From the NCBI RefSeq assembly GCF_019711495.1, contig NZ_JAIGNM010000001.1, positions 682,001 to 746,000 of the forward strand: a stretch of 64,000 bases of DNA. Direction: 5' to 3'. The notes under the pieces are model-generated. The model was not told where the DNA came from, ran no database searches, and worked only from the letters and a program-made list of their open reading frames with translations. Source of the DNA: Qipengyuania xiamenensis. GTDB lineage: Bacteria > Pseudomonadota > Alphaproteobacteria > Sphingomonadales > Sphingomonadaceae. Each line of letters begins with the position of its first letter. Positions within the stretch are counted from its first letter, which is position 1. Below, in pieces: positions 55,956 through 64,000 of this stretch. A program made the translations under genes and the position numbers.

Positions 55956-56681
55956 TTAAGCGGTGTGGTCGGTCACGACGGTCTGGGTACCCTCGCCCGA
56001 AAGAACCTTTGCCACATTGCCCTTCTCGCGGATCGAGAAGACCACGATGGGGATGTCGTTGTCACGGCACAGCGCAACCGCGCTCGCATCCATGACTTTC
56101 AGATCGTCTGCCAGAACCTTGCCGTAGCTCACGGTCTCATAGCGCTTGGCATCTGCATTCTTCTTGGGATCGCTGTCGTAAACCCCGTCGACGCTGGTTC
56201 CCTTCAGGAGCGCGTCGCATTTCATTTCGGCCGCGCGCAGTGCAGCGCCGCTATCGGTGGTGAAATAGGGGGCGCCAACGCCAGCCGCGAAGATCACGAT
56301 ACGGCCCTTTTCGAGATGGCGCTCTGCGCGGCGGCGGATCACCGGTTCGCACACCTGGTCCATCTGCACCGCGCTCTGCACGCGGGTCTCGACACCGATC
56401 TGCTCGAGCGCGCTCTGCATCGCCAGTGCGTTCATCACCGTGGCGAGCATGCCCATGTAGTCGGCCTGCGCCCGGTCCATGCCCTGCGCCGCGCCTGCCA
56501 TGCCGCGGAAGATATTGCCGCCACCAATGACGAGGCAGATTTCGAGCCCGGTTTCCTTGGCCGCCTTCACTTCCTTGGCCAGCTCCAGCACGAAGGCCGG
56601 ATCGATGCCGAACTGCTGATCCCCCATCAACACCTCGCCCGACAATTTCAGGAGGACGCGGTTCATCTTGGGGAGGGTCAT
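55956..56681 (-). CDS. pyrH: Uridylate kinase
   Basis: A 241-residue UMP kinase of the amino-acid-kinase fold: LLKLSGEVL at the start, [10 protein letters not shown] for the phosphate site, and [16 protein letters not shown] for nucleotide binding. It starts the pyrH-frr-uppS-cdsA-dxr-rseP-bamA-ompH-fabZ series. A gene on the other strand separates it from tsf. Confidence 0.97.
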   Translation of the reverse strand: MTLPKMNRVLLKLSGEVLMGDQQFGIDPAFVLELAKEVKAAKETGLEICLVIGGGNIFRGMAGAAQGMDRAQADYMGMLATVMNALAMQSALEQIGVETRVQSAVQMDQVCEPVIRRRAERHLEKGRIVIFAAGVGAPYFTTDSGAALRAAEMKCDALLKGTSVDGVYDSDPKKNADAKRYETVSYGKVLADDLKVMDASAVALCRDNDIPIVVFSIREKGNVAKVLSGEGTQTVVTDHTA

Positions 56682-56814
56682 GCGGGCAGTCTCTATTTAT
56701 GGGGTTTGCGCGGCCTTAGAGCGCGTTGAGGCCGCTGCCAAGCCTTGAGGGGACCCGCCGGAGCAATGCCTACCCCGTTTGCGCTTTTGTCGATCGGCGG
56801 ATTCCCATGTATCA

Positions 56815-58014
56815 ATGACGATCCAAGCAAGGTTGGCCAGGAAGGTAGTATTGGCTGGATCGTTTGCATTTGGACCAGCCCGTTCGCCGCCGGTTGTCAC
56901 CTACGGCGCGTGGCCGCGTGGGCAGCAGAATGTCAGGCCAGTTGATGCGGAAAAGGACCGCAACCTCGTGCGCAACGTGGCAGGCATTGTCACCCCTGCG
57001 GCAGCGATAACGCTTGGCATCATCGCTTTCGCCAGCTCCACCGCTCCCGAGAGAAGCGCGACGCCCGAAAGCAGCACTCCAGCAGACGCATTCGAACCCA
57101 CTCCGAACCGCGCACCCATACTGGTCGAAAGGGTCCCACAAGCGGTCACTATTCCAGTCGAAAGCGTGGCGGTCGCAAGAACGGTTGAAGGTGTCCGAGA
57201 AGATGCTCAGCCCGCACGCATTGCCGCTGTCGAACCACGAGGCAGGGAAATCGGGCAAGCTGCCGTGACGCAAGCTGGGCAACTGCAAATGGTCGCGCGG
57301 CCAGACCCGATTACGTCGTCTCGAGGTGCGGACCCGGTCGCGGGCGAACTCATCCCGCCATTCGCGCCGACTGCTCTTCCAGAAAGTCGCTCGTCCTTGG
57401 CATTTGCAAATGCGGTGAAAGCCAAGCAAGTGCTCGGGGCGAATAACGAGACTAGCCTCGTCACCGGCCAGCCGCTCATAGAATTGGAGATCGAACGCGC
57501 TTCGGAAACGCAGACGCTCGATGCCGAAGTCGAGTATGTCCGCCGCGACTACTCACAGACCGTCAAGATTGCCGGAGTGGCTCGAGATATCCCGATCCCG
57601 GACAGCGAGGTCCAGAGCCTGCACGCGGCGCGCGAGCCTTTCCAGCCCTACCTGCAGAAGGTCGGAGAGATGCGCGAGAAAATTTCGGCCTTGAAGAATG
57701 CCCACCCGCGCGTGGACTATGCGAGGAATACCGAACCGCGGGGACAAGACAGTCCCTCATCGGCCACCTCGCAATCTGTCACAGGCACCATTGCGCCGGA
57801 CGATGTCATCGTAAGCGACGGAAAGCTCTCGTGGGTCCGGCTCGGCTCATTGCTGGACGTTGTCGAGGCTGGGATGCCTCCGAACAGGTTCGCAGTCCTT
57901 GCAAGCTCGAACACTGCTGGAGCGTTCGTCAGTACGGCCACGCTGCACAGGGCCGGGTTGGAGGCCAGCTACGACGGGAAGCAGGCCGAGCTTACCCTGT
58001 CTTTGAGCGGTTGA
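56815..58014 (+). CDS. Unknown single-pass membrane protein inserted between tsf and pyrH
   Basis: A 399-residue protein that I do not recognise. A basic N-terminus leads to one predicted membrane helix at about residues 58-76 (IVTPAAAITLGIIAFASS), then a long Pro/Ser/Glu-rich linker (about 80-200). A more structured C-terminal part contains VEYVRRDYSQTV and a final RLGSLLDVVEAGMPPNRF domain. That suggests a membrane anchor with a periplasmic or extracellular domain. The start could be ATG 56815 or an earlier codon at 56779. It is on the opposite strand to the surrounding essential genes and is convergent with tsf. Confidence 0.72.
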   Translation: MTIQARLARKVVLAGSFAFGPARSPPVVTYGAWPRGQQNVRPVDAEKDRNLVRNVAGIVTPAAAITLGIIAFASSTAPERSATPESSTPADAFEPTPNRAPILVERVPQAVTIPVESVAVARTVEGVREDAQPARIAAVEPRGREIGQAAVTQAGQLQMVARPDPITSSRGADPVAGELIPPFAPTALPESRSSLAFANAVKAKQVLGANNETSLVTGQPLIELEIERASETQTLDAEVEYVRRDYSQTVKIAGVARDIPIPDSEVQSLHAAREPFQPYLQKVGEMREKISALKNAHPRVDYARNTEPRGQDSPSSATSQSVTGTIAPDDVIVSDGKLSWVRLGSLLDVVEAGMPPNRFAVLASSNTAGAFVSTATLHRAGLEASYDGKQAELTLSLSG

Positions 58015-58017
58015 ACG

Positions 58018-58051
58018 AAAAAGGCCGCCGAAGCAGTGCTCCGGCGGCCTT
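58018..58051 (-). terminator. Terminator after tsf (bidirectional)
   Basis: A perfect 10-base stem pairs 58021-58030 (AAGGCCGCCG) with 58042-58051, with an 11-base loop. On the minus strand it is followed by a T-run; on the plus strand CAATCTTTT follows. It separates the rpsB-tsf transcript from the convergent unknown gene. Confidence 0.85.
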
Positions 58052-58076
58052 CAATCTTTTCGAAGCGAGGAAGCGC

Positions 58077-59003
58077 TTAGCCGGCGACGGCAGCAGCCAC
58101 TTCTGCAGCGAAGTCGCTTTCTTCCTTCTCGATGCCTTCGCCGAGCTGGAAGCGGACGTAGTCTACCAGTTCGACCTTGGCGCCGACGTCCTTGCCAGCC
58201 TGCTCGACGACCTGGGCGATCGGCGTCTTGTTGTCGATCACGTAGATCTGGCTGAGGAGCGCGTTTTCCTTGGCGTACTTGGCGACAGCGCCTTCGACCA
58301 TCTTTTCCTGGACGTTTTCGGGCTTGCCGCTTTCGGCAGCCTTTTCCTGGGCGATGGCACGCTCGCGGGCGATCACGTCGGCGTCGAGGCCTTCAGCGGT
58401 GAGAGCCTGCGGGAAAGCAGCAGCGATGTGCATGCCGAGCTTCTTGCCGAGTTCTTCGAGCTTGGCCTTGTCGCCTTCGCTTTCGAGAGCGACGAGAACG
58501 CCGATCTTGCCGAGGTCCGATGCGACAGCGTTGTGCATGTAGGGCACGATCACGCCGTTGGTGACCGAAACGGTCTTCATGCGGCGGATCTGCTGGTTTT
58601 CACCGATCGTTGCGACGTTGTCGGTCAGCTTCTCTGCGACGGTGCCGCCTTCGGGATAGCCGGCAGCCTTGAGGGCTTCGACGTCGTCACCGTCCACGCC
58701 GAGCGCGACAGTGGTGGTCTTGCGGACGAAGTCCTGGAACTTGTCGTTCTTCGCAACGAAGTCGGTTTCCGAGTTCACTTCGACGGCAACGCCCTTCGTG
58801 CCTTCGACGGCAAGGCCGACGAGACCTTCGGCCGCGGTACGGCTCGACTTCTTCTGGGCGGTGGCGAGGCCCTTGGCGCGCAGTGCGTCGACTGCGGCTT
58901 CGATATCACCGTTTGCGGCTTCGAGAGCCTTCTTGGCGTCCATCATGCCCGCGCCGGTCTTCTCGCGCAGGGCCTTTACGTCAGCAGCAGTGAATGCAGC
59001 CAT
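58077..59003 (-). CDS. tsf: Elongation factor Ts
   Basis: A 308-residue nucleotide exchange factor for EF-Tu. It has the N-terminal UBA-like domain ([20 protein letters not shown]) and the core with the conserved TDFVAKND. Length is as usual in alphaproteobacteria. It follows rpsB by 117 bases. Confidence 0.97.
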   Translation of the reverse strand: MAAFTAADVKALREKTGAGMMDAKKALEAANGDIEAAVDALRAKGLATAQKKSSRTAAEGLVGLAVEGTKGVAVEVNSETDFVAKNDKFQDFVRKTTTVALGVDGDDVEALKAAGYPEGGTVAEKLTDNVATIGENQQIRRMKTVSVTNGVIVPYMHNAVASDLGKIGVLVALESEGDKAKLEELGKKLGMHIAAAFPQALTAEGLDADVIARERAIAQEKAAESGKPENVQEKMVEGAVAKYAKENALLSQIYVIDNKTPIAQVVEQAGKDVGAKVELVDYVRFQLGEGIEKEESDFAAEVAAAVAG

Positions 59004-59120
59004 GGTAATTTCCTTCTTGGTATCTTGGATGCGTAGGCACCGGGCCTGCTGTGGTCAGCGGCCCGGCGCTTAATTCGCCTGTGTGACGGGAACGTTGCGC
59101 TCCCGCCTCACGAATAGGCC

Positions 59121-59870
59121 TTAGGCCGCAGCTTCTTCCGGCGGATTTTCCATCGCGCCGACGTCCTTGCCGCTGTCGGTCACGCCTTCGCCCTTGCCCG
59201 AACGGGCTGCTTCAGCAACCGCATCGCAATAGAGCTTGATGGCGCGGGCAGCGTCGTCATTGCCCGGGATCGGGAATGCGATGCCGTTCGGGTCGACGTT
59301 GGTGTCGAGCACGGCGACCACGGGGATGCCAAGCACGTTGGCTTCCTTGATGGCGAGGTCTTCCTTGTTGGCGTCGATGACGAACATGATGTCCGGAATG
59401 CCGCCCATGTCGCGGATGCCGCCGAGCGAAAGCTCGAGCTTGTCCTTCTTGCGCGTCAGGTTCAGGACTTCCTTCTTGGTCAGGCCACCGGTGTCACCCG
59501 AAAGCTTTTCCTCGAGGGTCTTGAGTTCCTTGATCGACTGCGAAATCGTCTTCCAGTTGGTGAGCATGCCGCCCAGCCAACGGTGGTTGACGAAGTGCTG
59601 GCCCGAAGCGAGCGCTGCTTCGCGGATCGGGTCCTGCGCCTGGCGCTTGGTGCCGACGAACAGCACCTTGCCGCCCGAACGTGCGGTCTGGCTGATGAAG
59701 TCGAGAGCGCGCGCGAAGAGCGGCACGGACTGCGACAGGTCGATGATGTGGATGCCGTTGCGCGCGCCGAAGATATACGGCTTCATGCGCGGGTTCCAAC
59801 GGTGGGTCTGGTGGCCGAAGTGTGCGCCGGCCTCGATCAGTTGCTGCATGGTGACGGTAGGAGCCGCCAT
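59121..59870 (-). CDS. rpsB: 30S ribosomal protein S2
   Basis: A 249-residue S2 with [14 protein letters not shown] near the start, LFVGTKRQA in the middle, [14 protein letters not shown], and a short acidic tail. I use the ATG at 59870, six bases after AAGGAA; the ATG two codons earlier touches the ribosome site. A longer upstream frame has no support. It heads the rpsB-tsf unit. Confidence 0.97.
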   Translation of the reverse strand: MAAPTVTMQQLIEAGAHFGHQTHRWNPRMKPYIFGARNGIHIIDLSQSVPLFARALDFISQTARSGGKVLFVGTKRQAQDPIREAALASGQHFVNHRWLGGMLTNWKTISQSIKELKTLEEKLSGDTGGLTKKEVLNLTRKKDKLELSLGGIRDMGGIPDIMFVIDANKEDLAIKEANVLGIPVVAVLDTNVDPNGIAFPIPGNDDAARAIKLYCDAVAEAARSGKGEGVTDSGKDVGAMENPPEEAAA

Positions 59871-60093
59871 GGTCATTTCCTTTCCGGTTGTACCTCTGGA
59901 AGGCTGGAACCCGTGATGCGGAGTATCCCGCGATCGGGCACCGGTATGAGCGCCTTCCATGTGGATTTGCCCGCCCTTCGAAATGACCCGAATTGGCCGC
60001 TTCAAGGACGGACGGCGGGCGCATAGCGGCCTTTTCCGGACAAATCCAGACTCAATTCACCGACAAAAAAGGGAATCTCGGCGCGAAAAGCGC
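59871..60093. other. rpsB leader and upstream region
   Basis: About 220 bases with no convincing gene. The rpsB promoter and 5' leader must lie here on the minus strand. I could not fix a promoter. The right edge abuts the divergent SOS-type promoter. Confidence 0.5.
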
Positions 60094-60128
60094 TTGACAC
60101 GTGAGAACAAAACAGGAACATTGTTCTC
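60094..60128 (+). promoter_or_regulatory. LexA (SOS) box overlapping a sigma-70-type promoter
   Basis: GAAC at 60105-60108, seven bases, then GAAC at 60116-60119 form the direct repeat GAAC-N7-GAAC, the LexA site of alphaproteobacteria. It lies between a perfect -35 TTGACA (60094-60099) and an AACATT-like -10 near 60117, so LexA binding would block the promoter. The same segment also holds an inverted repeat GAGAACA/TGTTCTC (60103-60109 and 60122-60128). It reads toward the small membrane protein at 60225. Confidence 0.8.
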
Positions 60129-60143
60129 ATCGCCGGAACACCC

Positions 60144-60181
60144 GGCGGGCATTAGGGGTTTTCCCGTAAACTTACCCCGCC
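60144..60181 (+). other. Possible structured mRNA leader
   Basis: GGCGGG (60144-60149) can pair with CCCGCC (60176-60181), enclosing a second GGGG/CCCC-type pairing. It lies in the leader between the LexA-boxed promoter and the ATG at 60225. There is no T-run, so it is not a standard terminator. Confidence 0.35.
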
Positions 60182-60224
60182 TGTCAACAGCTTTATCGAC
60201 AGGCACGGGGCAGGAGATGAAACG

Positions 60225-60467
60225 ATGTTCGCACTGTTCCTTTTCGTTGCTTTCGCCCTCGCCGCTCTGGTGGCGATTGCCGTGCTCGCCGATAGCGGAC
60301 TGCGCTGGTGGTCCGCTTTCGGCATGCTGCGGATGCGCATGAAGCAGGGATATGCCAGTGCTCCGGCCGGACAGCGTCCGCATTCGCTTGGAGAAGGTTC
60401 GTTGGGTTATGCCCGTGCGCGGACAGGAAATCCGGTCATCCGGCAGACGACGCGGCGCGCCGCTTGA
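60225..60467 (+). CDS. Small membrane protein under predicted LexA control
   Basis: An 80-residue protein with one N-terminal membrane helix (about residues 3-22, LFLFVAFALAALVAIAVLA) and a basic, Gly/Arg-rich cytoplasmic tail. The ATG has AGGAG at eight bases. About 100 bases upstream is a promoter with an overlapping GAAC-N7-GAAC LexA box. I know of no named family. Its architecture recalls SOS-induced small membrane division inhibitors such as SidA of Caulobacter (29 residues), but no sequence likeness is claimed. Its last 32 bases overlap the 3' end of the convergent pssA. Confidence 0.75.
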   Translation: MFALFLFVAFALAALVAIAVLADSGLRWWSAFGMLRMRMKQGYASAPAGQRPHSLGEGSLGYARARTGNPVIRQTTRRAA

Positions 60468-61275
60468 TCCGTCCGTAACGCAGCAGCGTGAACGGCAGCA
60501 GGACCAGATAGCCGATACCGATTGCGCTCAAGGTCCACCACGGCTCGACCAGCAAGGCAGCGAACAGCAGGCCGACGAAGGCAAGCACCCACAACCTGAT
60601 GCCCCTGCGCGGACGCAGCGAAGTCCAGCTCGGCGTCGCCATGCTCGAAATCATCAGGAGTGCCACGGCAATCAGCCACGGGCCCACGATGATAGGCTCG
60701 CGGAAGATATCGAGACCGGTCGCCGCCCACAGGTAGTAGGGCATGAAGGCAAGTCCCGCCCCCATGGGTGCCGGAACACCCGTCAGGAAGCCGAGCGATT
60801 TGTGCGGCTGTTCCTGCATGTCGATCTGCGCGTTGAAACGCGCCAGCCGCAGTGCGCAGCAAATCGCAAGCGCGAGAGCGGCAAACCAGCCCAGCCGCGG
60901 TTCTGCCGATAGCGACCACAAATAGAGGATAATCGCGGGCGCAGTACCGAAGCTCAGCGAATCCGCGAGGCTGTCCAGTTCCGCACCGAAACGCGACTGG
61001 GCATTGAGTGCACGCGCAATGCGGCCATCCATGCCGTCGAGAAGGCCAGCGACGATAATCGCGACTGCTGCGGCAGCCCACTGTTCCGAAATCGCGAAGC
61101 GGATGCCGGTCAGGCCGGAACACAGGGCCGCGGCCGTAATCGCGTTGGGCGCCATGGCCCGCAGCGACAGGCCGCGCGACTTACCCATGACGGGCTTTTC
61201 GTCCTCGGCAGCTTTTGGCCCGAGGCGCGCACGTTCTTCATACTGGCGATGCGGATCGGCTTCGGGGATACTCAC
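60436..61275 (-). CDS. pssA: CDP-diacylglycerol--serine O-phosphatidyltransferase
   Basis: A 279-residue membrane enzyme making phosphatidylserine. The CDP-alcohol transferase motif is [29 protein letters not shown]. About eight hydrophobic helices follow. The product is decarboxylated by Psd, whose gene overlaps its start by 4 bases. The N-terminal 40 residues are charged and poorly conserved, so a later start is possible. Confidence 0.95.
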   Translation of the reverse strand: MSIPEADPHRQYEERARLGPKAAEDEKPVMGKSRGLSLRAMAPNAITAAALCSGLTGIRFAISEQWAAAAVAIIVAGLLDGMDGRIARALNAQSRFGAELDSLADSLSFGTAPAIILYLWSLSAEPRLGWFAALALAICCALRLARFNAQIDMQEQPHKSLGFLTGVPAPMGAGLAFMPYYLWAATGLDIFREPIIVGPWLIAVALLMISSMATPSWTSLRPRRGIRLWVLAFVGLLFAALLVEPWWTLSAIGIGYLVLLPFTLLRYGRIKRRAASSAG

Positions 61276-62021
61276 TGCGACACTCCTTCGATGAGGGGAC
61301 GCGTATCGAGCTCAGCGATAACCGTTTCCCCCGCAATCACACGCTGCCCGATCATGACTTTTGATCCGGTACCGGCAGGCAAATAGACATCAACACGACT
61401 GCCGAAGCGGATCATGCCGACACGTTGACCAACGCCCAGCGTATCGCCCGGTTTCACGAAGGGCACGATCCGACGCGCAACGAGACCAGCGATCTGGGCG
61501 AAAGCGATCTTCACCCCGTCGGACCGTTCGACGAGGATGTACTGCCGCTCGTTATCCTCGCTCGCCTTGTCGAGATCGGCGTTGAGGAACTTGCCCGGTA
61601 TGTAGACCAGGCGGCGTACCATCCCGGCAATCGGTGTACGATTGATGTGGACGTCGAATACCGAAAGGAAGATCGAGACCCGGGTTACCGGCACAATGCC
61701 GAGCCCTTCGGTCCCGCTGCCATCGTCGACAACCAGTTCCTGCGGAGGTGCGACCTGCGTGATTTGAACCACCGTCCCGTCGGCAGGAGATACGACATAG
61801 CGTTCGTCTTGCGGCACGACGCGGTCCGGATCGCGGAAAAAGGCGAGAATGCCGAGCGAGAGAAACGCCATTGGCCAGGCCAGCGTTTCCCAGGCGAAAA
61901 AGGCGAACAGCAGCGAAATGCCGAGTGCGCCGATCGCGAACTTGCGCCCTTCCGGATGGATACGCGGCAGGGAAGAGAAGACCTCGCCCCTGCCCTCGCT
62001 GTCTAAAAGGTCACCTGCCAT
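61272..62021 (-). CDS. psd: Phosphatidylserine decarboxylase
   Basis: A 249-residue short-form Psd making phosphatidylethanolamine. After an N-terminal membrane region it has the catalytic His in FDVHINRTP and the self-cleavage site around FGSRVDVY, where the Ser becomes the pyruvoyl group. It is co-transcribed with pssA. Confidence 0.95.
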   Translation of the reverse strand: MAGDLLDSEGRGEVFSSLPRIHPEGRKFAIGALGISLLFAFFAWETLAWPMAFLSLGILAFFRDPDRVVPQDERYVVSPADGTVVQITQVAPPQELVVDDGSGTEGLGIVPVTRVSIFLSVFDVHINRTPIAGMVRRLVYIPGKFLNADLDKASEDNERQYILVERSDGVKIAFAQIAGLVARRIVPFVKPGDTLGVGQRVGMIRFGSRVDVYLPAGTGSKVMIGQRVIAGETVIAELDTRPLIEGVSQ

Positions 62022-62061
62022 TGGGCGGGCTTAGGCGCTGGAATCGAGCGCCACAAGCCGT

Positions 62062-63204
62062 TCAACCGTGCTTGCGCACGAAAACGGTGCCGGCCGAATA
62101 GCCTGCACCGAAGCTGCAGATCAGGCCGGTGTCGCCCTCTTTCAGGTCCTCGCTGTGGAGGTGGAAGGCGATGATCGAGCCTGCGCTGGAGGTGTTGCCA
62201 TAGGTATCGAGCACGGTCGGGCTTTCGTCCTCGTTCGCCTCGTGCCCCAACACGCGATGGGCGATCAGGCGGTTCATCCCTGTGTTCGCCTGGTGCAGCC
62301 ACAAGCGGCGCAGGCCCTGCGGTTCGATGTCGAGACGCTCTGCCTCGTCCACGATCATCTGCGCCACCATCGGCACGACTTCCTTGAACACCTTGCGCCC
62401 TTCCTGGACGAAGAGCTTGTCGGGGCCGCCGGCGTCTTCCGGATAGGCCCGGTTGAGGAAGCCGAAGTTGTTGCGGATATTGTTCGAGAAGACGGTCTTC
62501 AGCTTGGTGCCGAGAATATCCCAGTGTTTTTCCGGCGCGACGGCGGCATCTTCGACCAGCACGGCAGTCGCGACATCACCGAAGATGAAATGGCTGTCAC
62601 GATCGCGCCAGTTCAGGTGTCCGCTGGTGATTTCGGGGCTGACGACCAGCACGCTCTTCGCATTGCCTGCACGGATATAATCCGCCGCGGTCTGGATACC
62701 GAAGGTGGCAGACGAGCACGCGACATTCATGTCGAAGCCGAAGCCGTCGATGCCGAGCGCCTGCTGGATCTCGATCGCCATGGCTGGATAGGGCCGCTCC
62801 ATGTTCGAGGCTGCGCACAGCACCGCGTCGACATCTTCAGGCTTGCGCCCTGCGCGTTCCAGTGCCTGCTTTGCAGCTTTCACCCCGATTTCAGCGAGGA
62901 TCGACAGCTCGTCATTCGAGCGCTGCGGCCAGCGGGGCGCCATGATGTCAGGATCGAGGATCGGCTCTTTCGCCATCACGTGGCGGGCCTTGATGCCGCT
63001 CGCCTTTTCGATGAAGCCGACCGAGCTTTCCGCCAACGGTTCCATCTCGCCTGCGGCAATCGCATCGGCGTGCTCTGCGTTGTGCCGCTGCACATACTCG
63101 TTGAAACTGGCGACGAGTTCTTCGTTCGTGATGCTTTCCTCGGGCGTGAACAGCCCGGTGGAGGAAATGACGGGGCGACCGGTCATGCTGGATGTATCGT
63201 TCAT
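62062..63204 (-). CDS. Long-form 3-oxoacyl-ACP synthase III
   Basis: A 380-residue KAS III-like enzyme, longer than housekeeping FabH (about 320). The catalytic Cys is in NVACSSATFG, the His in LHQANTGMN, and the Asn in YGNTSSAG. It closely resembles, from memory, Pseudomonas PA3286, a FabH-like enzyme that primes fatty acid synthesis with medium-chain acyl-CoA. It may thus return beta-oxidation products to lipid synthesis. It sits 44 bases after an alpha/beta hydrolase on the same strand. Confidence 0.9.
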   Translation of the reverse strand: MNDTSSMTGRPVISSTGLFTPEESITNEELVASFNEYVQRHNAEHADAIAAGEMEPLAESSVGFIEKASGIKARHVMAKEPILDPDIMAPRWPQRSNDELSILAEIGVKAAKQALERAGRKPEDVDAVLCAASNMERPYPAMAIEIQQALGIDGFGFDMNVACSSATFGIQTAADYIRAGNAKSVLVVSPEITSGHLNWRDRDSHFIFGDVATAVLVEDAAVAPEKHWDILGTKLKTVFSNNIRNNFGFLNRAYPEDAGGPDKLFVQEGRKVFKEVVPMVAQMIVDEAERLDIEPQGLRRLWLHQANTGMNRLIAHRVLGHEANEDESPTVLDTYGNTSSAGSIIAFHLHSEDLKEGDTGLICSFGAGYSAGTVFVRKHG

Positions 63205-63248
63205 GCCGCGTGCCTAATACCGCACCCGCCGCCCCGCAAGTGACTGCA

Positions 63249-64000
63249 TCACGCCGTGCGGCGTTCTCCGCATTTCTGCTTGTGAGCGTCGAGCCAGTCC
63301 AGCTGCTCGAGGATGACCGGCGTCACATCGCGATGCGCATTGTGGCCGATGAACAGGTCCATATGCCCGTAATTCGGCACAACACGCTGCTGGTAGAGCC
63401 CGTCTCCATTGTGCTCGGACAACCACGCACGGGTTCGCTGGCCGCTTTCCGGATAGAATATCTGGTTGGTCGCACCCGACAGGAAGCTGATCGGCAGCGA
63501 CAGGCGCTTCGCTGCCGTCGACGAGGTATAGATTGACGCGCCATCCGCATCGACGGCAAGGCCCTGATGCATGATGGCGCCGAGCTGATCGAAAGGCTTC
63601 AGCGAAACGCGGCTGAACATGCTGCCAAGCGCGTTGTGCGTATCGTGGCCGAGCTGGCGATGGTCCCAGCTGGGTCCGAATACGCCGAACACGCGGCGAC
63701 AGGTCGGATTCTTGCAGGCCTGCCCGTCGGGGACAGGTATCTGGTAGGCGACCGCATCGATTTCGTAGTCGGTCTCCGTACCCTGGCTGACGAAATCGAG
63801 ATGGCCATCGAGCAGCGATATCTGCGAGAGTGCGCCCGCAACCCCGATATCGGCCTTCAGGTAATTCAGCCAGTCGGTGACCGGGTGCAACGTGAGCTGC
63901 GAACTGACCAACGAGCGCACGCCAGAGACATAGCCCGCCCCGATGCCCATCAACAGACTCATCGAGCCCACGCAATGCGCCAGTGCCTGCACGCTGTCGG
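63249..64000 (-). CDS. Alpha/beta hydrolase (5' part beyond window)
   Basis: The 250 visible residues are the C-terminal part; the frame runs open to the right edge, so the start lies outside. The nucleophile elbow is HCVGSMSL, followed by GVRSLVSSQLTLHPV, and the catalytic His is in PNYGHMDLF. This matches the hydrolase domain found alone or fused behind GMC-type (cholesterol-oxidase-like) oxidoreductases. A larger fused protein cannot be excluded. Cys pairs (ACKNPTCRR) are an unusual extra. It may act on steroid or acyl esters. Confidence 0.82.
   Translation of the reverse strand, partial: DSVQALAHCVGSMSLLMGIGAGYVSGVRSLVSSQLTLHPVTDWLNYLKADIGVAGALSQISLLDGHLDFVSQGTETDYEIDAVAYQIPVPDGQACKNPTCRRVFGVFGPSWDHRQLGHDTHNALGSMFSRVSLKPFDQLGAIMHQGLAVDADGASIYTSSTAAKRLSLPISFLSGATNQIFYPESGQRTRAWLSEHNGDGLYQQRVVPNYGHMDLFIGHNAHRDVTPVILEQLDWLDAHKQKCGERRTA

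Noticed and set aside
59004..59120. Imperfect hairpin between rpsB and tsf, considered as a terminator
   Set aside because: The stem has a bulge and is not followed by T residues, and rpsB and tsf are normally co-transcribed.

Overview
The window looks like a chromosomal segment of a high-GC alphaproteobacterium of the order Sphingomonadales, most likely an Erythrobacter or Qipengyuania-type marine bacterium. This rests on overall protein character, on the GAAC-N7-GAAC type of LexA box, on the DapF, FtsY and Ccm gene orders, and on a bamA-ompH-fabZ cluster that lacks the lpxD, lpxA and lpxB genes found there in LPS-making Proteobacteria. Sphingomonads replace LPS with glycosphingolipids. The genus is an inference from memory of these families.

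Region 1 (1-15.4 kb) is a cell-surface polysaccharide locus. It begins with a truncated Wzz/BY-kinase chain-length protein and a bacterial sugar transferase that would start the repeat unit. A convergent, translationally coupled block follows (glycosyltransferase, ATP-grasp ligase, HAD phosphatase). After a GT39-like membrane protein comes a tightly packed CDP-deoxysugar operon (7355-13748): rfbF, rfbG, a PLP enzyme with His at the lysine site, a zinc-finger C-methyltransferase, an SDR with Met in place of the catalytic Lys, and a GtrB-type glycosyltransferase. These genes should make and transfer a branched-chain (C-methylated) deoxysugar. A GtrA-like flippase and UDP-glucose dehydrogenase lie on the opposite strand. 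A LuxR-type regulator with a degenerate receiver domain (15.6 kb) may control the locus.

Region 2 (16.4-26.5 kb) holds a 650-base AT-richer gap, tRNA-Met, the acpP-fabF-(unknown)-mltG-2H phosphoesterase block with a strong terminator between acpP and fabF, a secreted unknown protein, aspS, and an rnd-oxyR pair. Region 3 (26.2-37.4 kb) has pgsA, an LplT-like transporter, an acetolactate-synthase-like enzyme, CsbD, an EVE protein, a GGDEF-EAL protein, and the coupled dapF-mtaB-ftsY-yciB-GNAT series.

Region 4 (37.4-47.5 kb) has kup, the complete ccmC-D-E-F-G-H-I cytochrome c maturation operon, a leucine-type dehydrogenase, tRNA-His, a prolyl-4-hydroxylase-like enzyme with a GFA protein, a short DksA-like protein and rpmE. 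Region 5 (47.6-59.9 kb) is the conserved rpsB-tsf-//-pyrH-frr-uppS-cdsA-dxr-rseP-bamA-ompH-fabZ cluster, interrupted by an unknown membrane-anchored gene on the other strand. Region 6 (60-64 kb) has a predicted SOS-controlled small membrane protein, pssA-psd, a long-form KAS III and the start-truncated end of an alpha/beta hydrolase.

The strongest leads for something undescribed are the LexA-boxed small membrane protein at 60225 (possible SOS division inhibitor) and the CDP-branched-sugar operon, in which two adjacent enzymes have lost canonical catalytic lysines. I saw no CRISPR array, insertion sequence, prophage or rRNA operon.
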